Below, one piece after another: positions 18,343 to 28,116 of a stretch of 64,000 nucleotides of DNA. The notes below the pieces were generated by a model. The model had not been told where the DNA came from and did no database searches. It saw nothing but the letters and a program-made list of their open reading frames with translations. The DNA comes from JBNLBS01 sp050303415. Its GTDB lineage: Bacteria; Pseudomonadota; Gammaproteobacteria; Methylococcales; Methylomonadaceae. The stretch spans positions 1 through 64,000 of the forward strand of contig JBNLBS010000006.1 of assembly GCA_050303415.1 (NCBI GenBank), in the 5' to 3' direction. The stretch's first letter is position 1, and each line of letters starts with the position of its first letter. The translations under genes and the position numbers were made by a program.

Positions 18343-19105
18343 TTATCAAGCTTGTCACTGTCTGTATCATTGCGCTATCTGAAGGACTGTCAGATACTGC
18401 AACCTGTTTAAATCCGATTTGTTCTGCCATTTGCTTTAATCGCATACTGACAACTGCCAATGGAATTGACATTAATTTTAAATGGCATTTAACATCCAAC
18501 ATTTTTAGCAGATTTTGTAATGCCTCACCACTGGTTATCATCAATGCATTCAGTTTGTTACGTTCAATTAATGCCATAATATGCGTATTATCACATTTTG
18601 GCTGTTGTCTTTTATAAACTTCAAAATAATCAACCGTCGCCCCTCTGTTACGCAATTCATCGGCTAAATATTCCCGACCTCCCTGGCCACGGACAATCAA
18701 ACAATGCTGCCCGTTTAATTGCTGCATTGCCGGCATAGCCAACAATGCCTCGCTGGTAAATCCCGCAGGCGGTAAGACATCAACCGTTAAGCCTTTGTTT
18801 TTTAAACTGTTGGCTGTTGCCTTCCCCACAACAGCTATGCGTTTATTTTTAAAAGGCTCTATTCTGCCATCATTCGCCTGTAGTGCAAAATTTACTGCAT
18901 TGGCACTGACAAAAATCAACCACTGATATGATGCTAACCTTTTTAGTTTTTCCTGTATGTGTTCATCGGTATTGGCAATTATCTCCAATACAGGAAAGCG
19001 AATCGGCACCCCGCCCTGCTGTTCCAGCAATGAGCAGAGTACTTCAGCCTGATGCCTTGGACGAGTGACCAATATCCTTTTGCCTTCTAATACGGATTTT
19101 GTCAT
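18323..19105 (-). CDS. hemD: Uroporphyrinogen-III synthase
   Basis: A 260-residue cytosolic enzyme that closes and inverts ring D of hydroxymethylbilane to give uroporphyrinogen III. HemD features are clear: the start GKRILVTRPRHQAEVLCSLLEQQGG, the WLIFVSANAVNF segment and VVGKATANSLKNKGL. It overlaps hemC by four bases upstream and hemX by 20 bases downstream, in line with a single hemCDXY transcript. Confidence 0.95.
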   Translation of the reverse strand: MTKSVLEGKRILVTRPRHQAEVLCSLLEQQGGVPIRFPVLEIIANTDEHIQEKLKRLASYQWLIFVSANAVNFALQANDGRIEPFKNKRIAVVGKATANSLKNKGLTVDVLPPAGFTSEALLAMPAMQQLNGQHCLIVRGQGGREYLADELRNRGATVDYFEVYKRQQPKCDNTHIMALIERNKLNALMITSGEALQNLLKMLDVKCHLKLMSIPLAVVSMRLKQMAEQIGFKQVAVSDSPSDSAMIQTVTSLINGEYSG

Positions 19106-20031
19106 TCCTGATATAAGGCCTGTAAAACCTCTTTTGCCCCCTGATTTAATAAATCTTCCGCAATGGCAATCCCAATTTCTTCTGCCTGCGCCGGCGCACC
19201 TTTTTTTTCTGCCCGATAAAGTACACTGCCATCGGGCTTACCGACGAGGCCGCGCATAAATAACTGTCCCTCTCTGAGCTCGGCAAAGCCGGCAATTGGC
19301 ACCTGACAACCTCCATTTAATCGGGCGTTCATTGCTCGTTCCGCACTGACGCAAATGGTTGTCTGTTGATCACTTAAGGTTTCCAGCATTTGATTAATTT
19401 CGGCATCATTAGTTCGGCATTCCAAGCCTAAAGCACCTTGGCCAATCGCCGGCAAACTGATCGCTGGATCCAGATAATCTTTAATTCTATCCGCCATACC
19501 CAAACGCTTAAGCCCCGATGAGGCAAGAATAATGGCATCGAACTCGCCGGCATCCAACTTTGCCAGACGGGTATTAACATTGCCACGAAGAGGCAGAATT
19601 TCAGCCTTCGGCAAACGCTCTTTTATCTGACACTGCCTGCGCAAACTACACGTGCCGATACGGGCATCTTCCGGTAACTCACTAATCGCTGAATATTTGT
19701 TGGAAACAAAGGCGTCGGTTGGGTCTTCCCTTTGCATAATACAGGCTAAATGCAGACCTTCCGGAAATTCGACCGGCACATCTTTCATCGAATGGACGGC
19801 CAGATCCGCTGTGCCATCCAACATGCCCTGTTCAAGCTCTTTTACAAACAACCCTTTACCGCCAATTTTGGCCAACGGCGAATCCAGTATTTTGTCTCCG
19901 CGCGTGGACATTTTCACCAGCTCGGTGCTTACATTGGGAAAAGTTTGTTCCAGCAAAGCTGCAACATGCTCTGCCTGCCATAGGGCTAAAGGGCTTTTTC
20001 GGGTTGCAATACGAATGATTTTTTTAGCCAA
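19102..20031 (-). CDS. hemC: Porphobilinogen deaminase (hydroxymethylbilane synthase)
   Basis: A 309-residue cytosolic enzyme that links four porphobilinogen units into hydroxymethylbilane. The dipyrromethane cofactor cysteine is C242 in GGCQVPIAGF, the same number as in E. coli. N-terminal substrate-binding residues (IRIATRKSPLALWQA) and KDVPVEFPEGL are present. It begins 93 bases after the algR stop and is the first gene of hemCDXY, the same order as in Pseudomonas aeruginosa. Confidence 0.98.
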   Translation of the reverse strand: MAKKIIRIATRKSPLALWQAEHVAALLEQTFPNVSTELVKMSTRGDKILDSPLAKIGGKGLFVKELEQGMLDGTADLAVHSMKDVPVEFPEGLHLACIMQREDPTDAFVSNKYSAISELPEDARIGTCSLRRQCQIKERLPKAEILPLRGNVNTRLAKLDAGEFDAIILASSGLKRLGMADRIKDYLDPAISLPAIGQGALGLECRTNDAEINQMLETLSDQQTTICVSAERAMNARLNGGCQVPIAGFAELREGQLFMRGLVGKPDGSVLYRAEKKGAPAQAEEIGIAIAEDLLNQGAKEVLQALYQE

Positions 20032-20124
20032 AAGAAAATCCTGTTGCTTACTTTAAAATAGAGCATATTGTAACCTTATTTAACGAAGATATGCTTAATT
20101 CCAAATCGTAACATCAGACTTCGA

Positions 20125-20862
20125 TCAATTATTTTTTAAACAGGCTTTTACTTTACCTGCCAGACGCCGGCTGACTGAGATATTTTTATCATGCCCTTGC
20201 AGACTTAAACTAAGCTTACCGTCGGGCAATCTGATTAAATCCTGTATACGCGAACGAGCCACCAATGCACTACGATGTACACGAATAAATAAATCGGAAA
20301 ATTCCTCTTCTAAAGCTTTTAATGGCTCTTCGCATAAATATTCCCGTTGTTCGGTTTTAATCACAACATACTTCTGGTCTGCCTGAAAATAAATAATATC
20401 CTGTACCGGTACAATATGCAGACCGGATTTAACCTGAACACACAAGTGGGTTCGCATTCCTTCTGACGGCAATAATCGGGCGAGATCTTCCAGCCGCGAC
20501 TTTGTCATTATCTGCGCTTTTAACAAGGCCTTTAACAAACGATCTTTTCTAATCGGTTTTAATAAGTAGTCTATTGCATTGGCATCGAATGCCGGCAGAG
20601 CATATTCGTCATACGCGGTAGTAAAAACAATGCCGACAGGAGCATCCAGCGCCATTAATCTTTTCGCCACTTCCAGTCCATCCATATCCGGCATTCTAAT
20701 ATCCAATAACATCACATCCGCCTGAGTCTGCTGCCATTCATATAATGCATCCGAACCATTGGTCACCTCTGCAACCACATGCATATCTTCTGACAACTCA
20801 CTAATCAAGCTTTTTAAGCGTAAACGGGCTAATTTTTCATCGTCTGCAATTATTATCTTCAT
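20125..20862 (-). CDS. algR: AlgR-like LytTR response regulator
   Basis: A 245-residue response regulator: a receiver domain (residues 1-120) with acidic pair D7-D8, phosphoacceptor D54 (MLLDIRMPDMDG) and conserved K103 region (LLKPI), then a LytTR DNA-binding domain (residues 140-245; IVPVQDIIYFQADQKYV, FIRVHRSALVA). D54 matches the phosphoacceptor of Pseudomonas AlgR, and the place between algZ and hemC is the same. In Pseudomonas AlgR controls alginate and type IV pili; the target genes here are unknown. The start overlaps the sensor gene by four bases. Confidence 0.9.
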   Translation of the reverse strand: MKIIIADDEKLARLRLKSLISELSEDMHVVAEVTNGSDALYEWQQTQADVMLLDIRMPDMDGLEVAKRLMALDAPVGIVFTTAYDEYALPAFDANAIDYLLKPIRKDRLLKALLKAQIMTKSRLEDLARLLPSEGMRTHLCVQVKSGLHIVPVQDIIYFQADQKYVVIKTEQREYLCEEPLKALEEEFSDLFIRVHRSALVARSRIQDLIRLPDGKLSLSLQGHDKNISVSRRLAGKVKACLKNN

Positions 20863-21911
20863 AACTTTGTCCAGTATGGAAAAGTGATTTTGACTTGATA
20901 GCTCTTATCACTTATCAATACATCTAACTTTCCATCACCTTTAAAACAACCTTCAATCCTTGCTGACAGATTCTCCAATGCGATTTGATTGCCTTGTTTT
21001 TGCCGCTCCGCGGATTTAGGTAATAAAGCATTAGAAACTGTTAAAATGATAAAGTTGTGCCTTTTTTTTCCAATAATTAAAATCTCACCCCCTTGTGGGC
21101 TGGGCTCTATCCCATAATAAACTGCATTTTCAATAATAGGCTGTAAACTAAGCGGCGGTATCAAGGCATCATCAGGCATATCAACCCACTGCCACTGTAT
21201 ACCTAATCTGTCATCCAATCGATGCTTTTCTATTGCTAAATACAGACTGACCAGATTCAGCTCCTCTTTTAATGTCACCAGTAAAGACTGGTCTATGTTC
21301 ATACTGGCCCTGATCAAATCCGCCAGATCTTGAATCAGGGTTTCCGCCAGTACCGGTTCAATTCGGGTCAAGCTGGCGATGGTATTCAGGCTATTAAACA
21401 AAAAATGCGGCCGCATTCTGGCTTGCAAGGCATTTAATTTGGCCTTAGCCATTGCTTCAACCTGCTGCTGCCATTTAAACAAGACATATAAATAGCGCAG
21501 AAAAGCCATTGATACCAAGGAACTGATTCCCATCGTACGTATATAAAAATCAAGGCTGGTTTCAGGTTTAACTAACGGTATCAGCCAATTCATCCCTGGT
21601 AAAAAATCGGCTACCAACCAACAAACCAATAAACTGATTACCTGAATCAGTATAAATGCACACAACCCTATGGCAAAAGGCTGCCAGCCGATTAATAATT
21701 TTCTTACACCGGTTAAGGCGAGTACGCTCATTAAAGTGATCCATAATGCCAGCATGGAACGCAGAGCAAACTCGGATAAAAAGCCAAACTCACCTGTATT
21801 TATAGCCAAAGTTAACAATAATGCCAGTAATTCCGCCAAAAAAATCACTGCCAACAACATTTTTACCGAGCTAAAATCCGGTAAAAAAATCTTTTCTGCT
21901 TTTAAACTCAT
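20859..21911 (-). CDS. algZ: AlgZ/FimS-like sensor histidine kinase (LytS family)
   Basis: A 350-residue membrane sensor with four hydrophobic helices in the first 140 residues and a His-kinase domain of the LytS type (PF06580). The phosphoacceptor is H169 in MRPHFLFNSLNTIASL, and the N box reads PIIENAVYYGI. The last ATP-binding box is weak (NQIALENLSARI rather than GIGLxNxxxRL). Pseudomonas FimS likewise has an atypical ATP-binding region. The gene is divergent from argH with only 56 bases between the starts and is four bases over the algR start, so sensor and regulator are coupled. Confidence 0.9.
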   Translation of the reverse strand: MSLKAEKIFLPDFSSVKMLLAVIFLAELLALLLTLAINTGEFGFLSEFALRSMLALWITLMSVLALTGVRKLLIGWQPFAIGLCAFILIQVISLLVCWLVADFLPGMNWLIPLVKPETSLDFYIRTMGISSLVSMAFLRYLYVLFKWQQQVEAMAKAKLNALQARMRPHFLFNSLNTIASLTRIEPVLAETLIQDLADLIRASMNIDQSLLVTLKEELNLVSLYLAIEKHRLDDRLGIQWQWVDMPDDALIPPLSLQPIIENAVYYGIEPSPQGGEILIIGKKRHNFIILTVSNALLPKSAERQKQGNQIALENLSARIEGCFKGDGKLDVLISDKSYQVKITFPYWTKL

Positions 21912-21967
21912 ACCTATCAGTTTAGTTTATAATTCAATGTTTTCTGTTTATTTGCCAAAAAACCAAA

Positions 21968-23359
21968 ATGACTACAGTTAATACTGAAAAATTATCCAGC
22001 GCCCGGTTTGCCCAGGCCACCGATGCCTTTGTTGAAGTCTTTACCGCTTCAGTGGATTTTGATCAGCGCATGGCGCAACAAGATATTCAAGGCTCTTTAG
22101 CACATGCCGAAATGTTGTGCAAAATAGGCATTTTAACTGATAAAGAATATAGCGATATTGTTGACGGTTTGGCTAAAATCTCACAGGAAATAAAGCAAGG
22201 TACATTTAACTGGTCGATAAAACAGGAAGATGTGCACATGAATATTGAAGCCCGATTAACTGATTTAATCGGCATTGCCGGAAAAAAGCTGCATACCGGG
22301 CGTTCAAGAAACGATCAGGTCGCAACCGATATACGCTTATATTTACGTAATGAAATTGATGCCATCATCAGTCAACTGACACGCCTTCAACTCGGTTTAT
22401 TAGATCTGGCAGAAAAAGAAGCCGATACCATCATGCCCGGTTTTACTCATTTACAGGTCGCTCAGCCGGTCACTTTCGGTCATCATTTAATGGCCTGGTT
22501 TGAAATGCTGTGTCGAGACAAAGAACGCCTGCAGGACTGTTACAAACGCATCAACGTTATGCCTCTAGGCGCAGCTGCACTTGCGGGCACCAGCTACCCC
22601 ATCGATCGTCATATGACCGCCAAGTTGCTGGGTTTTGACCGACCTTCCGCCAACTCACTGGATTCAGTCAGTGATCGTGATTTTGCCATTGAATTTGCTG
22701 CAGTCGGCAGTTTAATCATGATGCATCTATCACGTTTCTCGGAAGAATTGGTGTTATGGGCCAGCGCCCAGTTCAATTTTATCGATATGCCTGATGCCTT
22801 TTGTACCGGTTCATCCATCATGCCACAAAAGAAAAACCCTGATGTGCCTGAGCTGGTAAGAGGTAAATCAGGTCGTGTGGCCGGGCATTTAATGTCGCTG
22901 TTAATGCTGATGAAAAGCCAGCCTTTGGCCTACAATAAAGACAATCAGGAAGATAAGGAACCGTTATTTGATACTGCCGATACCTTAATTAACTCTTTGC
23001 GTGCTTTTGCCGATATGATTCCTCACTTATGCGCTAATAAAGATAATATGTATCAGGCTGCCAAACAGGGCTTTGCCACTGCAACCGACCTGGCTGATTA
23101 TCTGGTACGCAAGGGAATGGCTTTCCGTGATGCTCATGAAGTGGTCGGTCAAGCCGTACGTCTTGGGCTCGAAAGCAAGCGTGACCTTTCTGAAATCTCT
23201 TTAGCTGAATTACAAGGCTTTTCTGATGCTATCGAAGACGATGTTTTTGATGTTTTAACTCTTGAAGGCTCTGTTGCCTCCCGTCAGCACATTGGCGGTA
23301 CTGCACCGGATACGGTAAGACAAGCAATTAAAACAGCCAGAGAAAATCTTTCAGCATAG
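21968..23359 (+). CDS. argH: Argininosuccinate lyase
   Basis: A 463-residue cytosolic enzyme that splits argininosuccinate to arginine and fumarate, the last step of arginine synthesis. The fumarase-superfamily signature GSSIMPQKKNPDVPEL begins at residue 281, and the N-terminal D-x-R-M-A-x-x-D-I-x-G-S-x-A-H pattern is present. Length matches the family. It is divergent from algZ-algR, an arrangement conserved in pseudomonads. Its stop codon overlaps the next start by one base. Confidence 0.98.
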   Translation: MTTVNTEKLSSARFAQATDAFVEVFTASVDFDQRMAQQDIQGSLAHAEMLCKIGILTDKEYSDIVDGLAKISQEIKQGTFNWSIKQEDVHMNIEARLTDLIGIAGKKLHTGRSRNDQVATDIRLYLRNEIDAIISQLTRLQLGLLDLAEKEADTIMPGFTHLQVAQPVTFGHHLMAWFEMLCRDKERLQDCYKRINVMPLGAAALAGTSYPIDRHMTAKLLGFDRPSANSLDSVSDRDFAIEFAAVGSLIMMHLSRFSEELVLWASAQFNFIDMPDAFCTGSSIMPQKKNPDVPELVRGKSGRVAGHLMSLLMLMKSQPLAYNKDNQEDKEPLFDTADTLINSLRAFADMIPHLCANKDNMYQAAKQGFATATDLADYLVRKGMAFRDAHEVVGQAVRLGLESKRDLSEISLAELQGFSDAIEDDVFDVLTLEGSVASRQHIGGTAPDTVRQAIKTARENLSA

Positions 23360-23952
23360 TGAAAACCACCATAGACCTGCTTAGGCATGGTGAAGCTGAA
23401 GGCGGGACTTATTATCGCGGCAGTACCGATGACCCGTTAACTGAAAACGGCTGGCAACAAATGCAACATGCAGTTGCCAGTCCAATGGGCTGGAACCTGA
23501 TCGTCAGTTCACCGCTTAGTCGCTGCCGTCAATTTGCCGAACACCTCAGTCAGAAGATTAATTTACCCTTGATTATTGAACAGAATCTGGCTGAAATTTA
23601 TTTCGGCGACTGGGAGGGTAAAACTGCCGATGAAATTCAGAAAATATCGCCGGCGGCATTGGCTGCCTTTTATCAAGACCCGATAAACAACAGCCCCTTA
23701 AGCGCAGAAACGTATCCTGATTTTTTATTGCGAATTCAAACCGTCTGGCAAGAACTATTAAATCAATACCCGACTAAACATATATTGGTCATAACCCATG
23801 CCGGTGTCATTAGGGCGTTATTGTCCCAAACACTTGAGATACCCTTAATCAAAACATTTGCCATTCAATGTGATCATGCCGGACTAAGCCGTCTTGAAGT
23901 CTTTCATGCTCAAGACAACAAATTTACCCAGCTTGTTTTTCATAACCGATAG
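23359..23952 (+). CDS. Histidine phosphatase family protein (CobC/GpmB-like)
   Basis: A 197-residue histidine phosphatase with the RHGE loop at residues 9-12 (DLLRHGEAEGG), PLTENGWQQ, VSSPLSRCRQFAEHL, an acidic E in IYFGDWEGK and the second histidine in VITHAGVIRALL. The layout fits alpha-ribazole-5'-phosphate phosphatase (CobC) or general small phosphoglycerate-mutase-like enzymes; no cobalamin genes are adjacent, so the substrate is open. The start is a GTG overlapping the argH stop (TAGTG), which implies coupled translation. Confidence 0.85.
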   Translation: MKTTIDLLRHGEAEGGTYYRGSTDDPLTENGWQQMQHAVASPMGWNLIVSSPLSRCRQFAEHLSQKINLPLIIEQNLAEIYFGDWEGKTADEIQKISPAALAAFYQDPINNSPLSAETYPDFLLRIQTVWQELLNQYPTKHILVITHAGVIRALLSQTLEIPLIKTFAIQCDHAGLSRLEVFHAQDNKFTQLVFHNR

Positions 23953-23978
23953 CAACTGTTCACTCAACCTTTCTGCAA

Positions 23979-25166
23979 TTATTTATGGTTGTTCAACAAA
24001 CGGCTAAAAAAACCACGCTTCTTCTCTTCAATGTTAATATCACCTAAATACATCGCCAATTGTTTTAAATCTTCAGCGATTTTTGAATTTGGTGAACGAT
24101 GATTCAGGGGCTCACCTAGATTAATGGCTGAAGCCACCCGATCATAATCATTATCCAGAGTAAAAACATTGTCATGATTAACCAGTTTAATCATGTCAGA
24201 CTTTTTCAGACTGTTTTTTGGGTCAAAACGATTAATAACCACGACAATTTTCTCAAGCGGTATATCCAGATCCTTATGTAAAATATTTATTAACCTTCTG
24301 CCGTCATTGTATTGCGCTAACGTCTGTTGAACCACGATAACCACATTATCCACCTGTTCAAGAACAGTATTAAAAACCGGATCTATGATGCGTGGTAAAT
24401 CAATTACAATCTGATTGTAACTTTGTTGCAGCATATAAAGCATGGATTTAAGAGCAACCGGCTTAATTTCTCCGGGCAAAACAATTTCATCCGGTGATGG
24501 AAGTAACAGCCTTAATTGTTCGTTATACACACTTAAATAGGCATTAAGCGATAAATGATCCATTTCATTAACGGCATCCAACGCTTCGACTATTGAATAA
24601 ACCGGGATAACATCAAAATTCAAACCTATAGAGCCAAACTGTAGATCCAAATCCATTAACGCAACATTCTGACCATTGAACTGGGATAAATTATAGGCCA
24701 CACTGCTGGCTATAAAGCTGGCCCCACTGCCCCCTTTCGCATTAATCACCACATTTACTTTTTTTATCTTGCCGTCATTTATTATTTTTGACCTGTTGAT
24801 TATTATTTTATTAATGACACGCAACAATTCCTTTTGATAATCTGATGTATCAATAAATTCAGATACACCAGCACTAATAGCAATTGACAATAAACCTACG
24901 TTTTGTTTATCGCCGATAACAATAATCGATAAACCTTTAGTATCTGAATCTACTAGGCCCTGTAGCTCGCTCATCGCGTCTTCAGGATTTAAATTAATTA
25001 TAATTATATCGACGTCGTCTGAAGCTCTTTCCAAATAATTGACGGAGCCTTTATGAACCTGAGTGTTAACACTGGTATGGAGCAGCGCTTTTATTATATT
25101 GTATTGATCCTCAACAACATTATTATGAGAACCAAAAATTTCTATATTTATTTTTTTATGGGCCAT
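23979..25166 (-). CDS. tadZ: TadZ/CpaE-like pilus localisation ATPase
   Basis: A 395-residue protein with an N-terminal receiver-like domain (residues about 1-125, without a clear phosphoacceptor site) and a ParA/MinD-type ATPase domain. The Walker A region reads AKGGSGASFIA: the signature lysine before the last Ser/Thr is missing, as in many TadZ/CpaE proteins. Walker A' is followed by ALMDLDLQFGSIGLNFD. TadZ-type proteins mark the pole or site where the Tad pilus is assembled. It is the last gene of the downstream Tad block, set apart from the TadE-like gene by about 197 bases, so it may have its own promoter. Usually it lies nearer tadA. Confidence 0.88.
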   Translation of the reverse strand: MAHKKINIEIFGSHNNVVEDQYNIIKALLHTSVNTQVHKGSVNYLERASDDVDIIIINLNPEDAMSELQGLVDSDTKGLSIIVIGDKQNVGLLSIAISAGVSEFIDTSDYQKELLRVINKIIINRSKIINDGKIKKVNVVINAKGGSGASFIASSVAYNLSQFNGQNVALMDLDLQFGSIGLNFDVIPVYSIVEALDAVNEMDHLSLNAYLSVYNEQLRLLLPSPDEIVLPGEIKPVALKSMLYMLQQSYNQIVIDLPRIIDPVFNTVLEQVDNVVIVVQQTLAQYNDGRRLINILHKDLDIPLEKIVVVINRFDPKNSLKKSDMIKLVNHDNVFTLDNDYDRVASAINLGEPLNHRSPNSKIAEDLKQLAMYLGDINIEEKKRGFFSRLLNNHK

Positions 25167-25363
25167 TTTATCTTTTTAAAAATTTTGTCATCTTTATATT
25201 TTATAAAGAAAGCTTGTATTCACACACAATTTATCTGCGAAAACTCGTTTAATGTTTTTAATCCAGAGAATATTTTGACCTTATAAACTTTCAAGGATGT
25301 TCTTGAAAATATCATTTTATTCAGAATACAAATAATTATCCTAGGTAAGTATTCAGTTTATTA

Positions 25364-25894
25364 TTAGAAATTACAACTTAAAAGCGGATCTGGCGCCGTT
25401 TCCCCCGGATAGTAAGGAATCACCCCTTTACTTTCCGCATAAAGTGTTGTTCTAAACTCAGGAGGATTAACAAACCGATTAAATGCAGGAATAATAAATT
25501 GAAATTGATAGTTCTCGTTCAACTCAACGGATATAAAGGCAATCGAATCGATCTTTGTTGCATCTGTTACTTCCGCGCCTGCTGCATCATAATAGATTAT
25601 ATCAAAAGCATTAGTCGTTAAACCTTTTACCACCGGACTGGTTCCCAACGCAGTTCCCGCATCCACTGTGTCAAATGTTGCCACTCTTCTAACAATATCG
25701 TTAGAATCAGCATCAAAAGTCGGGCATATAACCGCCATCCGCGCACCTCGGCGCGTAGCTTCAACCAAAGAATTCCAGACATATAATCCCCTAGCACACT
25801 CGAACACGGTCATTAACAGCATCAGAAACATTAAAAAAACAACTAAAAATTCCAATGTCTCAGCGCCCTGTTGTTTTTTTAATGAATGTTTCAT
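25364..25894 (-). CDS. tadE: TadE-like pseudopilin
   Basis: A 176-residue pseudopilin-like protein. The N-terminus KKQQG/AETLEFLVVFLMFLML has the Flp-family processing site (G10 then AETLEF) followed by one hydrophobic helix and a C-terminal domain outside the membrane. TadE/TadF proteins are processed by the TadV peptidase and are needed for pilus assembly. The start overlaps the preceding TadE-like gene by four bases. Cysteines near C54 and the C-terminal C174 could form a disulphide. It is TadE or TadF; the sequence does not settle which. Confidence 0.85.
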   Translation of the reverse strand: MKHSLKKQQGAETLEFLVVFLMFLMLLMTVFECARGLYVWNSLVEATRRGARMAVICPTFDADSNDIVRRVATFDTVDAGTALGTSPVVKGLTTNAFDIIYYDAAGAEVTDATKIDSIAFISVELNENYQFQFIIPAFNRFVNPPEFRTTLYAESKGVIPYYPGETAPDPLLSCNF

Positions 25895-26346
25895 TGGGCA
25901 TACCTCATTACACTGGACGCGGGAATATCAATTGATAAATCAATCGTCGCTCCCGTTATCAGTTGCAGCAGATTACTCAACGCATCACCACCCACCGGGG
26001 TATGGTGATATATAACTGAAACCATAACATGGTCCGCATCCGTGCCGTAATCATGGGTGATTACCGGGGCTTCAAAACTGCCCGGTAATATTGTAGTACC
26101 GGTGTTGGTAACGCTGCCATATAAAACAAGGTTGCTCGCAATGGAATCAGCCGTTGGATAACTCGGATTATTATGTACATCAGATAAGAAACGTGCTGCA
26201 CTCTGAACCGACTTGGTTAGTGTATTCGCCCGAACAAACACCCCACCAAATTCAACCGCCGTAAAAGCAAATAACAGAAACACCGGAATCACGATTAAAA
26301 ATTCCAGTACCGAAGCACCTTTTTGTTTATTGTGTAATCGTTTCAT
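25891..26346 (-). CDS. TadE/TadF-like pseudopilin
   Basis: A 151-residue protein with the same plan as its neighbour: a short basic leader ending in G10, then ASVLEFLIVIPVFLLFAFTAVEF, a processing site of the Flp/TadE type with the conserved glutamate, and a periplasmic domain. It overlaps the genes on both sides by four bases (ATGA junctions), so three consecutive pseudopilin-type genes are translated together. Confidence 0.85.
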   Translation of the reverse strand: MKRLHNKQKGASVLEFLIVIPVFLLFAFTAVEFGGVFVRANTLTKSVQSAARFLSDVHNNPSYPTADSIASNLVLYGSVTNTGTTILPGSFEAPVITHDYGTDADHVMVSVIYHHTPVGGDALSNLLQLITGATIDLSIDIPASSVMRYAQ

Positions 26347-27638
26347 GAGTCCCTACTCCCTGCTGATTTGTATAACACAACTTTGGTGGGACCATAAAAT
26401 ACCGGATTTGTTACACTGGTTGTACCCAACTGGGGACATGAATCAACAAATTCCATCATAATTTTCTTTTCAGAACCATTATCTATGGCATGCTCCGTTA
26501 AAAACACACAAGCATTGCCTACTTTTGGCAAATCAGAATCACCATTCTGTAGTCCTCGACAGTCACCCAAAAGAACAGCCATCGTTCTGCGGTTATTGGG
26601 TTCAGGGCTTGTTTCAGCAAGATAATCGTTATAAGGAGTGGCACTACCGCTATATGGTAAAGGGTATTCGGTTGTCACCGTATCGGAATCGAATCTGTTA
26701 TTTATTCCGGCCCTCACATTACCCCAGGTATAGCCCGGCTTGGTATTTAAAACATTTGTTGTGCAGGCATTAAAATCCTCTGTATTGACGCCTTCCTCTG
26801 ATTCAATTGCATCCTTAATATCCCTACCACCCTGTAAACTGTCCAAATCCAGTAAATTATAGTTGCCGGACTCCAAGGAGCCTTCAGGACACCCCCCATT
26901 ATCGTTACCATTACAGGCAACAATTACGCTATTAATCTCTCCCACTTGATAGCCGAAACATTCAGCGATTCCATCGCCATCATCTATACCATCATAATCC
27001 GGTGTGCCATCAGTTCCATTATTGGCTGCGGTATCACAAACCGAATCAAGTGGCTGACAATACTCATCATCTGGATTATCAATGCAAAAATCTTCGGGTT
27101 TGCTAGCATCATATGCGGGCATATCGGCACACATAACAAACGGTGTTACCTGGCAGTTCTGTCCGTTTAAACCTGCGGTTGATACCGAGTAAACATTCAC
27201 CGGTCCACTTAAAGAAGATACGATCTGAATCAAAATGGGAGAAACAGCCAAAGAACTTGTTGATACCCTTACAAAGGCTGGTTTTACAGTTGACCCACTT
27301 GCTATAGGAGTAAAAGGATTTAAATCTCTGGAGAATTCAAAGGTTAAATCATCTCTATTAACTGATGAAAGCTCTCCATTTCCAGCAGAACCTTTAAACA
27401 AATCAAATGTATCCTTACCTTTTGTGGTGGCATTGTTCATATCTCTGGTTGCATCGTTATTTAATGCAATTGCCGCACTTAACGCAGCGGCATCCATCGC
27501 ATTTTGCAACCGGGTTTTATTGATGAGCAAATGCCCGCTATCCGTTGCCAGACCAATAAAACCAAACATCCCCACCAAAAACACCAACAATAAAAACATG
27601 GTGGTGCCTTTCTGCCTTGTTAAATAATAACCTTTCAT
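26343..27638 (-). CDS. tadG: TadG-like pilus assembly protein
   Basis: About 431 residues. The N-terminus KGYYLTRQKGTTMFLLLVFLVGMFGF is a TadG-type membrane anchor and is followed by the usual LINKTRLQNAMDAAALSAA segment. The large outer domain is rich in Asp, Asn and Cys, with Asp-Gly clusters (DYDGIDDGDGIAE) that could bind calcium. TadG proteins anchor or stabilise the pilus base. ATG at 27638 is preferred over GTG at 27647. It is the first of three overlapping genes, preceded by a 190-base gap. Confidence 0.85.
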   Translation of the reverse strand: MKGYYLTRQKGTTMFLLLVFLVGMFGFIGLATDSGHLLINKTRLQNAMDAAALSAAIALNNDATRDMNNATTKGKDTFDLFKGSAGNGELSSVNRDDLTFEFSRDLNPFTPIASGSTVKPAFVRVSTSSLAVSPILIQIVSSLSGPVNVYSVSTAGLNGQNCQVTPFVMCADMPAYDASKPEDFCIDNPDDEYCQPLDSVCDTAANNGTDGTPDYDGIDDGDGIAECFGYQVGEINSVIVACNGNDNGGCPEGSLESGNYNLLDLDSLQGGRDIKDAIESEEGVNTEDFNACTTNVLNTKPGYTWGNVRAGINNRFDSDTVTTEYPLPYSGSATPYNDYLAETSPEPNNRRTMAVLLGDCRGLQNGDSDLPKVGNACVFLTEHAIDNGSEKKIMMEFVDSCPQLGTTSVTNPVFYGPTKVVLYKSAGSRDS

Positions 27639-27831
27639 ACACCACACCCCACCTGACTATAAATAACCAACACGAACACCCATGCTTATTTAATAAATAT
27701 AGGTCCCGCTTTCACCCTTGCAACAAATCATTCGATCATTGTTTGAGGAATAAGTTTCTAAAACAATAGCTCAGCGAACTTCAATATCTTAAATAAGAGT
27801 TAAAATCGATTTTGCAAGTGTAAATTAAGAT

Positions 27832-28116
27832 CTAATCAATCTCAGTTTCGATACTTTCCTTACCTTGTCGTAAATCCTCTCCAAGAGCACGATAAGGTGT
27901 AATTATGCCTTGAGCTTTTCTGCCGTCTAATAACAGAACCTGACGATGCTCCTGGCCATGCTCAGGATACAGCGTTTGACTCTGTATCATTTGTCGTACA
28001 GCAAGACCATGATTTTTATCCACTTCTGTTGGCGTCGTTTGCCAATCTGCACATGCCGTTAACAGTAAAAGACTGAAAATCAGCGTAATAAAAAACCTTG
28101 TTCTAATTGCAATCAT
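27832..28116 (-). CDS. Small lipoprotein in Tad locus (CpaD/RcpB-position)
   Basis: A 94-residue lipoprotein: a basic start, hydrophobic core and lipobox LLTAC with C21 as the lipid site. The body holds NHGLAVRQMIQSQT, which resembles the G-x-A-x-x-x-x-I-A-x-Q segment of CpaD-like pilus lipoproteins. It overlaps the secretin gene by four bases (ATGA), the position where CpaD/RcpB-type pilotins are found in other Tad loci. I infer a role in placing or stabilising the outer-membrane secretin; the match is weak. Confidence 0.65.
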   Translation of the reverse strand: MIAIRTRFFITLIFSLLLLTACADWQTTPTEVDKNHGLAVRQMIQSQTLYPEHGQEHRQVLLLDGRKAQGIITPYRALGEDLRQGKESIETEID

